From Utricularia gibba (Eukaryota; Streptophyta; Magnoliopsida; Lamiales; Lentibulariaceae), in contig NEEC01000009.1 in the NCBI GenBank assembly GCA_002189035.1, positions 2,728,001 through 2,792,000 of the forward strand: a DNA stretch of 64,000 bases. The letters are read 5' to 3'. Made by a program: the position numbers and the translations under genes. The notes beneath the pieces are model-generated. The model did no database searches. It was given only the letters and a program-made list of their open reading frames with translations, and was not told the DNA's origin. Positions 1 through 15,169 of the stretch are shown here, in pieces. How positions within the stretch are numbered: the stretch's first letter is position 1; every line of letters begins with the position of its first letter.

Positions 1-58
1 AATTGCAAGTTTATGGTCTTTCAGACTCTACTTGGACTAGAGGAACCAAACAAGATGA

Positions 59-3153
<3,095 letters not shown>

Positions 3154-3790
3154 CTTCATCTGACCATTGATGACTGCTAGGAAGCGCTAAAAGACCCCTT
3201 AGCAGGATTTTTCTGCGGAGATCATCTTGCAACCAGGTGAGTGATGCTCTCTGCCTCTTGATGATCCTCAATCCCAACTAGGTACAGAATAACTTGGCTG
3301 ATGAGGTCGTGGCGAACTTCCATTCCTTTAGGGAACAATGGAAGCGCTCTAGGCCTCGTATCAGGTTGGTTCCATTCAACCAAACTGAGATTTTGTAACA
3401 AGATCTCACATGCTTTTGATATCAGATGATTACAACTTTTTTTTTTAGCTTCATATTCATGGAGTTCAGATGGGATGATGCATCAGCATTCTTCTTGTTA
3501 CACTCAGCAGATCGATGCTGGATGGCCGAAAGGCATTGGATGTTCTCTTAAACCAGGGCAATGCAACAAAGATCCAAATTCACTGATTTTGACATCTACA
3601 TATAAAACTGCAGTTGCTCACTATGATAAACGACCGCTTATTCATGAAGTGGGACGATTTGATTGTCATGGAAATCAGCACATCACACCAAATCATTAAG
3701 GTGCAGCAGGAGAAAGTGATGGAGCACATTATTACCATGGCATCCGATGCATAGACAAAGTCAGGCATGTGCAATCAGATTTGGTGTCCA
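3154..3790. other. Convergent 3' regions of UBP8-like gene and SDH6
   Basis: This 637-bp stretch separates two stop codons that face each other. It holds only short chance ORFs and no recognisable protein signature. The most likely content is the two 3' UTRs; a T10 tract at 3438-3447 is a plain homopolymer. Confidence 0.6.
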
Positions 3791-5050
3791 TCAAGCTTTC
3801 TTCTGTAACCACTCGAAGAATTTAACCTGCGCTGCCATGGTGTCCACCCTATATAACTGGTACCAGTGGTTAGCAACTTCGATTCCGAAAGTGCTACCGA
3901 CTACAGCTCCAAAGGCGAAAGACAAAGCGGCACCTGCTCAACAGATGGGCATTATATCAGTTAGTCATCAACACATAATTCCATGAACCTAATCACTTTT
4001 TCAGATCAAGAGTGAATAGTGTTGCGCAGTCATTTCTGAAATCTCATTTTACACTTCGCTCATAATGAGAATGCAAAATGAGAAGCAAGCTCCCATTCTA
4101 TTCTACAATTTCTGAATGCTTGTGCAGAAGCAAATTCACAATTATTCATAAAACAGTCCGATTCTCATTTGCAAAGTAAGAATGCAACAAATCAGGCATC
4201 TGTGAAGCAATTTTTGGGCGTGAAAATACAAATGCAGAACAAGGCCATCATTGAGTGCTGATTAGTGTGCAATGAGCATGATCACAGAGCTGTTCTTATT
4301 TAAACCAAAAGCCTCATGACAAAAGAAAAAGCTTGCCGTGCAAACTCCGCGAATATTTCCAAGCAAATCCAGCAGTCGAAACTGCTCCAACAGCAGCACC
4401 TACAGCCCCAAATTTAGCAGCTTCCCTTGCAGTTTTCAGCTGAAGCAAATGGATCATATGGAGAAGAAATATGAGTGGGATTAGCAAATGGACTGAAATG
4501 AAATCATGATTGCATTTAATGGAAACCAAACTGAGACTCCCTGTTGTAACTACCAAGATAAAGAGATATCGACGTACGACAAACCAAAAAGTTCCATGAA
4601 AATGCAAATCCCGAACAAAGAAGATCTAAACACAAACGTAACAAGATTCCCAAAAGCGATCACCATACTCCAGGAAAATGCTAGAAACCCTAGTTTCATG
4701 CTTTTCATTCATATAGATCAGAAAACGAAACGTCCTATAGAATATATCATACACGAATCAAAACCTAACAAGACCGAAAGAAAAACGGGTTGAGATCTCA
4801 TAAATGGAGCAACGAACGACAGGATTCATACAGCAGGACCATGGACGGGATCGGAGGCGATGAATTCTTCGACAACAGCTCCATCCCAATGAGGCAAAGG
4901 CGTCTCCGGGTTGAGAAATCTGGAGTAATTGTTGAGAAACGAGAATCTCTCACCCCAAAATTCCTTGTATCCTTCCCAGTATTTCCTTAAGGCGTTGGTT
5001 CCATCTTCACTCCAGTCCTTTGATTTCGGTGCCTGGGCTTCAACGCTCAT
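3791..5050 (-). CDS. SDH6: Succinate dehydrogenase subunit 6, mitochondrial
   Basis: Plant-specific small subunit of mitochondrial complex II (family knowledge). Exons on the minus strand: 4832-5050, 4337-4439 and 3791-3933, giving 154 aa. Hallmarks are FWGERFSFLNNYSRF and EEFIASDPVHGP in exon 1. Exon 2 has the glycine/alanine membrane segment EAAKFGAVGAAVGAVSTAG followed by AWKYSRS. Exon 3 has TFGIEVANHWYQLYRVDTMA and ends in EWLQKKA. The start is the first ATG, matching the usual N-terminus, which has no long presequence. Joining exons 2 and 3 in frame requires a GC donor (CACG|GCAAGC at 4337/4336) with a normal AG acceptor; no GT donor nearby preserves the HGAAL junction. The gene converges with the UBP8-like gene. 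Confidence 0.88.
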
Positions 5051-5500
5051 CTTCTCCGAAACCGGCGGTCACAAGGTTTCCTGTTGAAGATCTTCCCCAG
5101 CTTCTGCAAAGACCCTCACCTAAACAGGAATGTTGATTATTTTTCTTTTGTTTTGTTCTTGGGACCAATTTTTTTAAAAAAATATTTTGCATTTTAAATA
5201 TATTTAAAAATTATCAGATAATTAAAAATAAAATGTATTTTTTTATTTCTCCAATTATATTATTATAAGAAACTTAATTGTCTTCTAATTTCAAAAAAAT
5301 TCTTTTTTTTTATCTGCCCACATCATTAATCGCACGAACTTGTAAACCATAATATAAATTAATAATTTTAATTTAAATATTATGTAAAAAACTAATCTTT
5401 TTTATATTATATTTATCAAAACTACATAAATTAAATATTTTTATGTTAATCTCATCAACCAAATACAACTGTTACGAAACAAAAAAAGAGGAGTAGAAAG
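5051..5500. other. AT-rich intergenic DNA
   Basis: After the SDH6 start region the sequence becomes strongly A/T-rich (5150-5470) with no credible ORF or repeat. It probably holds the SDH6 promoter and spacer. Confidence 0.6.
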
Positions 5501-6660
5501 ACTGGGATGCAAAGTATGAACAGCATGAAGAAGCAAGAAGACTGGGATACTATTCCTATATCAACTACACATTCAGAAAGCAGGTAGAAGCATCACAAGT
5601 GGTGCAGATACAAGAGATGTGCCTTGTCCTTCCTGTAAGAAGGAAGAGCTACACATCAACCTGTGTGCAAAGATCTTTCCTGAAGAGCAAGAGCTATTCT
5701 TTCATTCATTAAAGCATCAGAATCTGAAACAGCAGGTAGGAGCAAAATCCCACTATCAAGAACATGGCCAAACAAGTTGCGGTATGCAATATATGCACAT
5801 GAACTTGAGGAGAAGTAGACAGTCTAGGGATTAATCATAATATAAAGGCGTATTGTATAATCTGCAGTAGAGGTTATGGCATGCTAAATGCAGTCAACTG
5901 AAATCCAATCCTTAAGCATGTCACAGGATGTAGGAATAGACACCAGAAGCACCAACAGATCATGGAAGCACAAGCAACAACATGTAAAGCGAGAAAAACA
6001 CCAGTAGAACCAGGAAAGCTGATGTCTTGCGACTGGCGGAGCAAACTCAGATGAGAAAAAAGAGCAAGACAGGGGAACATTTAAGCCGAAACTTAAAGCA
6101 TTAGGATTAGCTAACCATGCTAGTCTACAAACAACATGTAAAAGCATAAATGGATGATGGTTGCAGAATCTAATAGAAAACAAGCACTTATCTTTTTGGA
6201 ACAAAAGAAATCCGAGAGAGGCTGATCCTTCAGAGATGAATTCATCATCAGGATCGCCGAAGATTCCGGAAACCGAGAGAGGAAAGAAAGAGCGAGCAAC
6301 TGAGCCAGGGGAACAGAAATTCAGATTGAAAACTATGAGCTTCATAGAGAAACAGAAGTTCCATCTTCTCAGCATTTTACATCTCCACACTTTCCCATTC
6401 ACTCAACTGGCTCACCCTGCTCCAAGCCCTCCCATTCTCTCCGTTCTCCATTACGAAGAATCTCCCGCATCGCGATTCGGGGCCAGTTGGCTATTAGAAA
6501 CCCTAACATGAAATAATCTGTCAGCATCTCGCCACCTGAGCCTATTTCGCTCGACTCCAGTCCCAAATTTTCCACCAACGACAAGGAGAAAAGTTTCGAG
6601 AACCGGATATCGATCAGTAAAACATTACCGTGAAAGAGCACAGCCTCGCCGCCGTTCATG
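5501..6660 (-). ncRNA. Possible non-coding or short-ORF transcript
   Basis: This stretch is less AT-rich than its flanks. It has a minus-strand ORF (6399-6659, 86 aa, starting MNGGEAVLFHGN) and further open minus-strand sequence to about 5884, but nothing resembles a known family. A telo-box-like word AAACCCTAA lies at 6498-6506, which is common near plant 5' ends. It is head-to-head with the TOUSLED gene, so it could be the 5' exon region of a divergent transcript. The ORF could be translated or accidental, and no function is assigned. The biotype is an inference with low certainty. Confidence 0.25.
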
Positions 6661-7191
6661 CTGGCGGCTGCTGTTTCTCTCCTCCGGTGGAGGGAATGGT
6701 TAATAAAAATTTATAACACAAATAACAAGACAACATTATTCCAAGAATTTATTACAAGACAAATGGTTATTTTAGTATAAAATGTTAGAGAAATTATTTT
6801 TTTTCAATTTAATTTAATCCTGTAAAAGACAGTTCTTTGATCTTTGGATCTTGATACTCACATTTGAGTCTGCGCAGCCCCTAGGAATTTAGAACTGGAA
6901 GCTGCACTTGGTTTCTCCCAATTAAGTTTCTGTTATCCAGAGCCCTAGTTCCCCAAATTCGCCTGAGGGCCAAAAGCGGAGGTCGAGGTTTTTGTTTTTT
7001 CTGTGTCTACTTGGGAGTTTTTGCCGGAAAATCGCTGCAATCGTCGTTGAATGGATTATCTTCAAGTTTTTGGTTGTTGCTTGCGTGCTGTTATTGTTGG
7101 ATTCCAAAATGACGTCACACTGTTGGCTTCAGTGAGCTTTCAACCGCGTTGAGAACACCTGTAGCGTGTAATCAACTCCGATCCCAAAACA
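6661..7191 (+). promoter_or_regulatory. Upstream region and 5' UTR of TOUSLED-like kinase
   Basis: This non-coding stretch precedes the ATG at 7192. It is AT-rich from 6700 to 6830, then more balanced, as expected for a promoter followed by a 5' leader. It is shared with the possible minus-strand transcript that starts near 6660. Confidence 0.45.
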
Positions 7192-10100
7192 ATGGCAGAA
7201 GACATGCTTGTAAATTTCACGTCCAACTCTTCAAATCAGTCAGACCAGTCGTCAAAATTAGCAAAACTTGAGGCAAGATTATTGGGCAAGGCGACTTCCA
7301 CAGCAGTCACACAGGCGCAAGTCCAGGTTACGCTGAATTCATCGTCTACCCCCGCTAGATTTGGTGGGGTGCTCTGGCGGAGTCACTGGAAGATAGCAAT
7401 GAGTCTGATGATGACGATGTAAGGCTTTGGATTGTTTAGTTACTTATGTTGTCTTGTTTTATTTACTCTCATAACTAACTCCATCCGACTGAATGATGGA
7501 ATTGAGTAATTATTAAATGGTACCATACACTCGTATGCTGGTAGAGTGGCTTGTCTTTGGAAATTTAAACATGTCCACGATCAGTGACTCCTAGTGACTA
7601 AAGCCTGAATGTATTGGCTTTTGCATTCTTCTTGTTCTCTATGTATGCATACATTCGTTACTGAGACTTCATCTCTACGTTCTCAGTATGGCATTGGTAG
7701 TCTTAAGTTGGCATATCAGGATTTTTTTGATGTTCATTTGCTCCATATCCGTGGTTCTAATATATTACTTCCTCGTTACCTGTTGGTGATTTCTTGTGTT
7801 TATTTGTTCATAGTGATTTGTTTTTTTGTCACATTTTCTCACCTTGGCAGAATGGAAGAGCCTTTCTTATCAAGGCCAATACTCCAAAACGTCTTAAGGT
7901 TGATGAAGAAGAGTGCGCCTCTACTGTTGCTGAAAAGTTTGAGGTATTCGGGTTCCTTTTCTAGTTTCCAACATCTTCATTTATGAGTTGTTTTCCGTTT
8001 TACCAGTGAGGTGCTTGTTCCTTCCGTTTTCTTTTTTCTGCTTGTTAAATTGAGATTGCTGAATCATTTTGCTTTTTTGTTCACTGGGTACTTTAGGGTG
8101 GTAATATTTCAGGAAACTCACACCAGGGAGCAGAAGATCGTATCAAAACCGCATTAGAGGCATCTGACTCGAGCAAAGTAGTTTCTGTCCTAAGTAAAAG
8201 AAAACAACCTCGTGCAAAAGCAAATCCTGCAACAGGAAGAGGTCGAGGTGGTCGATCTACTGATCAGGGAAAAAATCATAATATTTCTCCAGTAGTTGAT
8301 GATATGGGTTTCGTGCATGGCAAGGTGATACTTGAACTCATAGTTCTCAATCATGTTGACAATCTAAAACATCATGAAAGATTTGTGCTAGGACACTGCA
8401 CACCAGATAATGGAAAATTGTATTTCTTGTACACCTTTTCCCATTGTAAATGTTACTGTGATATATATATCTTTTTTGTTTGGATTGGTGTGTAGGATGG
8501 TTTCCTCAAGGATCAGTATGGACCTGATGGCCATTCTTCAACTGAGGTTCCCTCGCATGCTAAGCTTAGAAATTTGTTCTTTCAAAATATAAATCCAAGT
8601 TAAAATAATTTCAGCCATAACATCATTATTATTATTAAGTTTTCTTGAATAGGTATCATCCTGAATTGTTCTCCCTGATTATGTATCCATGGATTTAGGA
8701 TGAGGCGACGTCCTTGCATGCAAAAGTTGCCACCATGATGGAGGATATGAAAAAATTGCAAACAGAAGCCTCTGAATATCGAAATAGGTGTGAGAGTCTA
8801 GAAAAGGTACTAATGATAATTAATTCATCCCATACACTATATTTGATGTTAATAACTTGGTAGCTGAGTTCAGACTTTCACTCGTATTTCCCATCTGATT
8901 CAAATAGGAGCTTAAGGACTGGAAAGATAATGAACAGCAGTTAAAACCAAAGGTCTGTTAAGTTTTGGTTGCATGCTTTCCTTTTCATATACTCTTTGAG
9001 CGATATTTTATGTTTTGGAGTGCAGCCTATTCATTTTTTTGAGAATTATTATAAGAAAAATAAGCATTAAAATTTACTTCAAAGTATTAAGTAATTGTTG
9101 CCGTCTCTTCCTTGGCTGCAGAGAATGAAATTAATATCCGATTTATTGATATCTGTCTCAAAAGCTGAGAGGCAGGAAGCTAGGATGAAGGTACGCCAGG
9201 ATTCATTGAGACTTGGCAATGTAGGAGTCATCAGGTAATAGGTGGTTTTAGTTTTCCCTCTCATTTTATCTCCAGCAGTATATGGGGTAATATTTTGTCT
9301 CTAGTGAATCTCCTATGAAATTATTGAATCATGGAAAAAAATGCATTTTGCTGAATCTTATCACATTATCTAAAGTAAATGCATTTTTCAAGTGTTAGGA
9401 TCCTTCTTCATTCAACAGTGGTTTCTCTTACATTGTTTATGAACTTGATAGGGCTGGGACAATTATATCTGAGGCTTGGGAGGATGGACAAACACTCAAG
9501 GATCTCAATGCTCAACTTGTGTGTTTTACTTAATTTCCACCTTATTACATTCAATGAGCCCTTTAATTTTGTATTTTGTTTCACAATAATTATTTTTTTT
9601 CACGCAGAAGAATTTGTTGGAAGCGAAAGAGGCTATTGAAAGGCTGAGAAAATCTCTGAAGAAACGTCAGACAGGTAAGGTTTCTGATATCGTTTCACTT
9701 CTTTAGCTGGTTTAGATGGGCATTTCCAAGAACAGCTAATTCCTTTTTCTCATCATTTTTTATATGTATTTTCACAGACCGCATCCGTCTAATGCATTTT
9801 GTTTCCTTCTAGATAAGGGTGAGGCGGCTGATACGGATGCTGGGGTTCAGGATGAAGATATCCTGATCCAGGATGAAATTTATAAATCTCGCATCGCCAG
9901 TATCAAGCGTGTCAGTTGATTACTTCATTGCATTATTGTCAAATCCTTTGTATTTCTCATAAGGTGAAAGTGAACTTTTTTTAGGAAGAAGAAGCCATCA
10001 TTCGTGAAAGAGATCGCTATGAGTTGGAAAAAGGAAGACTAATACGTGAAATGAAACGAATACGAGATGAGGATGGCTCACGTTTCAATAATTTCCAGAT

Positions 10101-11550
10101 ATTGAATCATCGCTACGCACTCTTAAACCTACTTGGTAAAGGAGGATTCAGTGAAGTTTACAAGGTCTGCATAGGCCAATGGCTACTTTATTTCAAAAAA
10201 AGGCTCATGAAATTTCTGTTTTTATGTTGATTCATATGTCATGTTTAAAACATGTTTGTAGGCCTTTGACTTGATTGATCATAGATATGTTGCCTGCAAG
10301 CTTCATGGTTTGAATGCTCAATGGAGTGAAGATAAGAAGCAGAGTTACATGCGCCATGCAATCAGGGAATACAAAATCCACAAAACATTGATTCACCACA
10401 ACATTGTTCGGCTTTGGGATATTTTTGAGATTGATCAGAACACATTCTGCACCGTTTTGGAGTACTGCGGAGGTATGTTGAATGCCGGCATAATGTACTT
10501 CTTCCAATGTCTCTATCCTTTTTTCCAAAAATCCCCATGGCCGGAACTGCTCATGGTATTGGTTATCTTCTTCTGGGAAAAACTTTTCTTGTTCATAAGA
10601 TAAATGTTACTTGTACACAGTATTAAAACTTCAGCCTTCATGATGATGGTGATGTTTCTTTCTTTCAGGCAAGGATCTTGATGCAGTGCTTAAAGCAACT
10701 CCTATACTTCCAGAGAGGGAAGCCAAGATAATCATTTACCAGATATTTCAAGGCCTTGTCTACCTGAATAGAAGAACACAAAAAATTATTCATTATGACT
10801 TGAAGCCTGGGAATGTCCTATTCGATGACTTTGGGGTAGCCAAGGTCACGGATTTTGGTCTTAGCAAGATTGTTGAGGATGATGTTGGTTCTCAGGGCAT
10901 GGAACTTACCTCGCAAGGTGCTGGAACATACTGGTGAGCACTCCAGTGATTTCTGGTACCTGCATCTGTTTTGATTATGGTCTCATAGTTGAATTCCTCC
11001 AAGTATTCGTCGTTTTAACAGTCTTCGAATCGATAAAAATCATTGTGAGCAATGACTCTTATCATAATTCAGGTACTTGCCTCCTGAATGCTTTGAGCTA
11101 AGCAAGACTCCTCTAATATCCTCCAAGGTAGCCATTTTCTTAGCAGCTACCGCCACCCCTCCTCTGTTCATTCTCATCCCCTTGCTCTTCAGGTGGATGT
11201 CTGGTCGGCCGGAATCTTAATGTACCAAATGCTATTCGGAAGACGGCCATTTGGACATGATCAATCACAAGAACGAATCCTGCGGGAGGACACAATCATC
11301 AAAGCCCGTAAAGTGGAGTTCCCATCAAGGCCGTCTGTGTCCAATGAAGCAAAGGTAAGCTCTGTCTTAATAGATTATGCCCCCTTTTGGAACTGCATTT
11401 CCCTCAATAACTCTCCACTTCAGTTGCTTATGCTGTTGTGTTGTACTTGTCCAGGAGTTTATCCGTCGTTGCCTTATGTACAATCAAACAGAAAGACCAG
11501 ATGTCTTGGCTGTTGCTCAAGATCCTTATCTGATTTTCACCAAGAAATGA
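7192..11550 (+). CDS. TSL: Serine/threonine-protein kinase TOUSLED
   Basis: Nuclear Ser/Thr kinase of the Tousled-like family, linked to chromatin assembly and organ development (family knowledge). Sixteen exons: 7192-7418, 7851-7943, 8097-8324, 8496-8546, 8699-8806, 8908-8952, 9122-9234, 9452-9518, 9608-9674, 9813-9910, 9985-10164, 10262-10472, 10669-10933, 11073-11127, 11193-11354, 11455-11550. They give 688 aa if one missing base is allowed. The N-terminus is low complexity and acidic, followed by a charged coiled-coil part. The kinase domain (about residues 410-685) shows [19 protein letters not shown] with the ATP lysine, HYDLKPGN (the TLK form of HRD) and TDFGLSK. In exon 1 the frame breaks near 7360-7362: TTT must be TTTT to link ...STPARF to [12 protein letters not shown]. 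The gene is tail-to-tail with SLU7, 228 bp apart. Confidence 0.93.
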
Positions 11551-11778
11551 TACAGGCGTAGTACACCCTGAATTCTCATAGATGGTGATGAAGAAGATGG
11601 GCAAACATTTTGTGATGTTCTAAGGAAGCCTTTTGAGGATTTTTTTTCCACCCATTCCAAGGCGTTGCCATCTCATGATGCACCTTTTTTGCAAGGATTT
11701 TCATTTTTCACTCAACTGTCAGATAGCAATCCACATCACAATTTGTCACCAGAGTTTCACCCACCGGCTGCGTTGTTA

Positions 11779-14490
11779 TCACCCGTGTAACAAGTCTTTC
11801 ATAGGATCATCGTGGTGTATCCTCTTCATCCTATATGCTTCCATGTCTTCATGGGTCACCTGTAGTACGATGGAACGTGGATTGAATGAAGACCAGAACA
11901 ATCCAATGGGAAACAAAACGACTTGGGAGAGCAACATGCTCTTTACCTCGTCATTCCACTTCACGTTGTACTTTCTTTTCCTTTCATCCTTTTCTTCGCT
12001 TCGCTTTTCATCCTCCTAATGGAAGCAACAGACAACGATTATATGCACAAGCCTCTGAGATTTCTAGAATGCAAATGACATTTGTATCATCATTACTAAG
12101 AAAAAAAACATCCCCCCCCCCGAAAAAAAGAAAAAAGGAATTTACCTTTTTAAGTGCTTCAGCTAATTTCTTCTGGTCCAATTCCAAATTATCAGGTACA
12201 TCTGATCCCCATGTTGCAAGTCTTTTATCAACAGCTTCTGCAGGTGCCTCTGGATTCATGTAGGATAAACATTTCAGGGGATTGCTCATTTGAGGAAAGA
12301 TGTGTTCACAGGTAAATCATATCAGGCATAGGATGGCTGAATCAGCACAAAACCGAAACCAGCATCACCTATTGAAAATAATGAAATAGCAAGAAAAGCT
12401 CCATACCTTCAGTTGCAGCTTTTCGAGCAATATTAGCTTTGATAAGATCCAATGCAGCTTCAGCTGCCTCAATGCCAGCAGCCCCAGTACAATAGCTGTT
12501 TCTCACCGTTTGCTGACAGCACTTGTATCCCCACTGGTGATCTTTCCACCAAGAACCCCAAACGCTAGTATGGTTATTTATGTAAACATCCTCCTCATAC
12601 TTGCTCTTCGGAATAGCAGACTCCTGTGGGTTTCAATAGCATCAAGGTTATGATAGGAAACAAATTTGCAGAGAAACAAAAAATAATAATTTTCTAACAT
12701 CTCCAAGCCATGCAGTTCATGCACAAGATTACCACAATAGCATTGGTGGTAAGAAATGCGGACAAATAAAGAAAGAACCAGCCGGACTATACCTGGCCTT
12801 TTATGATTCTACCAGCCCGATCGTATTCAACCTCCTTTTCACTTTGACCCAATAAAAGTTCTCTTGGAAGAACTTCTGCCGCCGCAGCATTGCCATACTT
12901 CTCCATGATTTTTTCTTTTGTTTGGGACTTCAACTTCTCCTTGTTAACTTTGAAATTTTTAAATAGCAATTCTGCTTGTGAAGGTGCTGCTTGCATGTGA
13001 ACATCATGACCCTTATCAAAGGCTTCCCAAGCATGAATGTTAAGCTGCTTAAATTCCAATGCTTGACCACTAACTCTGTTGCGGTTATCTCCCTGTGTTT
13101 TTCATAAGATTTTAGATACATTCTACAAGTTACTTCAAAGGAAAAAAATACAAGAAAAAGAACTAAAGGAACTCAAAGAACTGTAACTTACAGCATAAAA
13201 TTTCTCAGATGGGTCCATATCTGGTAAAGGATCCTCACGCATAGAACGAGTTTTAGGGTCATAATGTGCAGAGTTAACATCAAGATTAAGAAGATATTTT
13301 GCGGTATCCTCTCGAATACGCAAATTCCTGTTCAAGAAAAACTTCACGGGTCAAAAATAAAAATATTATGATAAAAAACTTAAACCGAAAACCAATATCT
13401 GCTATGAACAGAGTTATATTTAAACAAGTTGTAAATATGATTTACAATAACCCCCTAGGCATTAAAACGAGAAAGTAAAATGACCATACCTAACAGTACC
13501 AGTGCTACCACCACCAGTGGTACGGACACGCTTCTCAACCTTAGCAAAGTCCATCTGCTTACTCTCATCAACCTTAGCCTCATCAATTCTCAAGGAGTCT
13601 TCATTATCTTCATCATCACTAACACTATCTTTATCGTCATCATTATTTCTACCCTCTAACTTCTTAAGCTGTTGCTCCTTCAAATATTTGTTCCTAGCTT
13701 CATCCCTGGCTTCATACCTCTGGATTACATGAGCATACGAAGCAGCATCATAACCATTCCAACGATCACGCTTTCCATCATAGTCAAGCTCAATTGTCTC
13801 TATCTTCTCATCAGGAGCAATACCTTTCCCTGTCCATTTGGCTCCTGTTTTCCGAGGTCTCTCCACACATGATTTCTTATCATGTGTAATAGCTCCACAG
13901 CTACACATTCGAAAAAAGAAAATTAATGACAATCAAGAAAAATTACAGACACAGTAAATATAACTTAAACGAAAGCTTACTTCTCACAAGCACCCTTTCT
14001 GTACTTGTCTGCATGAAAGGTCTTAGCACCTCTTTCGTACCAAGATTTTGTGTAATTGGGATCAGACTTCCACTTCCGTTGATGTTTCAAACTCTGAAGA
14101 CGCACAAACACGATGAAGGTAGCATTTTTAATGCATAAAACAGATAATTGAGAAAAATCAGGAAAAGTTGGCACAGATAAAGCTGCATACAGGTCTCTCT
14201 GCATTGAGATACCACGGTGCTGAAGACATGTACTGTGGGATGTGAGGGTTAATTTCTTTCCCATCTTCATCTACTTCAGCAGGCGCAAGCCCAGCCTTTC
14301 GAGCCTCTTCTAGTTCAAGCTGTTTTCGGTGATCCTCTCTTGATTTAAAGGCAACTGCAGATTCAAATGTCAATCTTATATAGAAAAAGGATACCCGATT
14401 ACAAATGCGCTGGTTTGATTCCAATAAGTTTCAGTTTAAAAACCAATTGCATAACAAGAAAATGCAAAAGGTACCTGAAGAAGTAGCCAT
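11779..14490 (-). CDS. SLU7: Pre-mRNA-splicing factor SLU7
   Basis: Second-step splicing factor that helps choose the 3' splice site (family knowledge). Ten minus-strand exons: 14475-14490 (only 16 nt), 14191-14354, 13981-14093, 13490-13900, 13192-13327, 12793-13092, 12407-12623, 12146-12249, 11947-12015, 11779-11859. They give 536 aa with every phase consistent. Diagnostic segments are [20 protein letters not shown], the CCHC zinc knuckle [20 protein letters not shown] (split by an intron after 13981), [18 protein letters not shown], and the C-terminal [14 protein letters not shown]. The zinc knuckle is intact. The intron at 12016-12145 contains a C10 run (12112-12121 on the plus strand). 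No frameshift was found. The promoter is divergent with the PPR gene. Confidence 0.95.
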
Positions 14491-14849
14491 GATTTTCGCG
14501 GGAAAAAATCAAAAACCTCCAAAGAGCAAATCCTTGGCTGACTCTTCGTCAAGTAAGACAATATTCAGGTACAAGCTGCCCGAGGCATTAAATCAATCAA
14601 CATTGCAGCAAAAGACAAGAATATGCGACAATACTCGCCGTAGCCGAAATAAACATCCACAAACAAAATAAATCCAATATCAGAAATTAAAGTTCCTGTT
14701 TGGCGAAAGACTGCACCTGATTCAGAGAACGGAGAAAGACGAGATGATCAATGAAAATATTATGCCACTGCAAAATTAGGGCTTATGATTTGGGGGTGTT
14801 CTTCATGGCATTCTAGGAGATTATTATTCATTATTTTTAAATTAACTGG

Positions 14850-15030
14850 GCGGAGGCAGCCCCAGCCCATAGTCTCGTAAGACCAGGCTTAGCTTGAGCC
14901 CTATTAGGCCCATTAAATGAAGCTCATTTAAGAGGCCCAAGTTCTTTTCATTTCACTGAGGTGGCCGTATCGGGCCTGGTGTTAGGCTTTTGGTGAGCCA
15001 TGTCCCGGGTTGGGCTTTTCAAGGCCCGCC
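14850..15030. promoter_or_regulatory. Cluster of site II (TGGGCC/T) elements in the SLU7-PPR divergent promoter
   Basis: TGGGCY words or their complements lie at 14864-14869, 14907-14912, 14934-14939 and 15011-15016, between two head-to-head genes. Site II motifs are bound by TCP factors and are frequent in promoters of plant housekeeping, ribosomal and organelle genes (established). Their function here is inferred from position only. Confidence 0.55.
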
Positions 15031-15169
15031 ATGCCGAACAGCGCTCTTCTGTATTCTGTACTTTTGAGTTCGGAAGGTGTGGCTTCCGCGGCGGATTCCG
15101 GGAAGCGAAATGCTGAAATGATTTTTGAGATTCTTGTTTGTAGCATCTCGTTGAATCCCAAAGGAAGCC

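Noticed and set aside
3475-3986. Plus-strand ORFs MMHQHSSCYTQQ... and MHRQSQACAIRF...
   Set aside because: They lie in the UBP8 3' region and antisense to the last SDH6 exon; no domain or codon pattern supports them.
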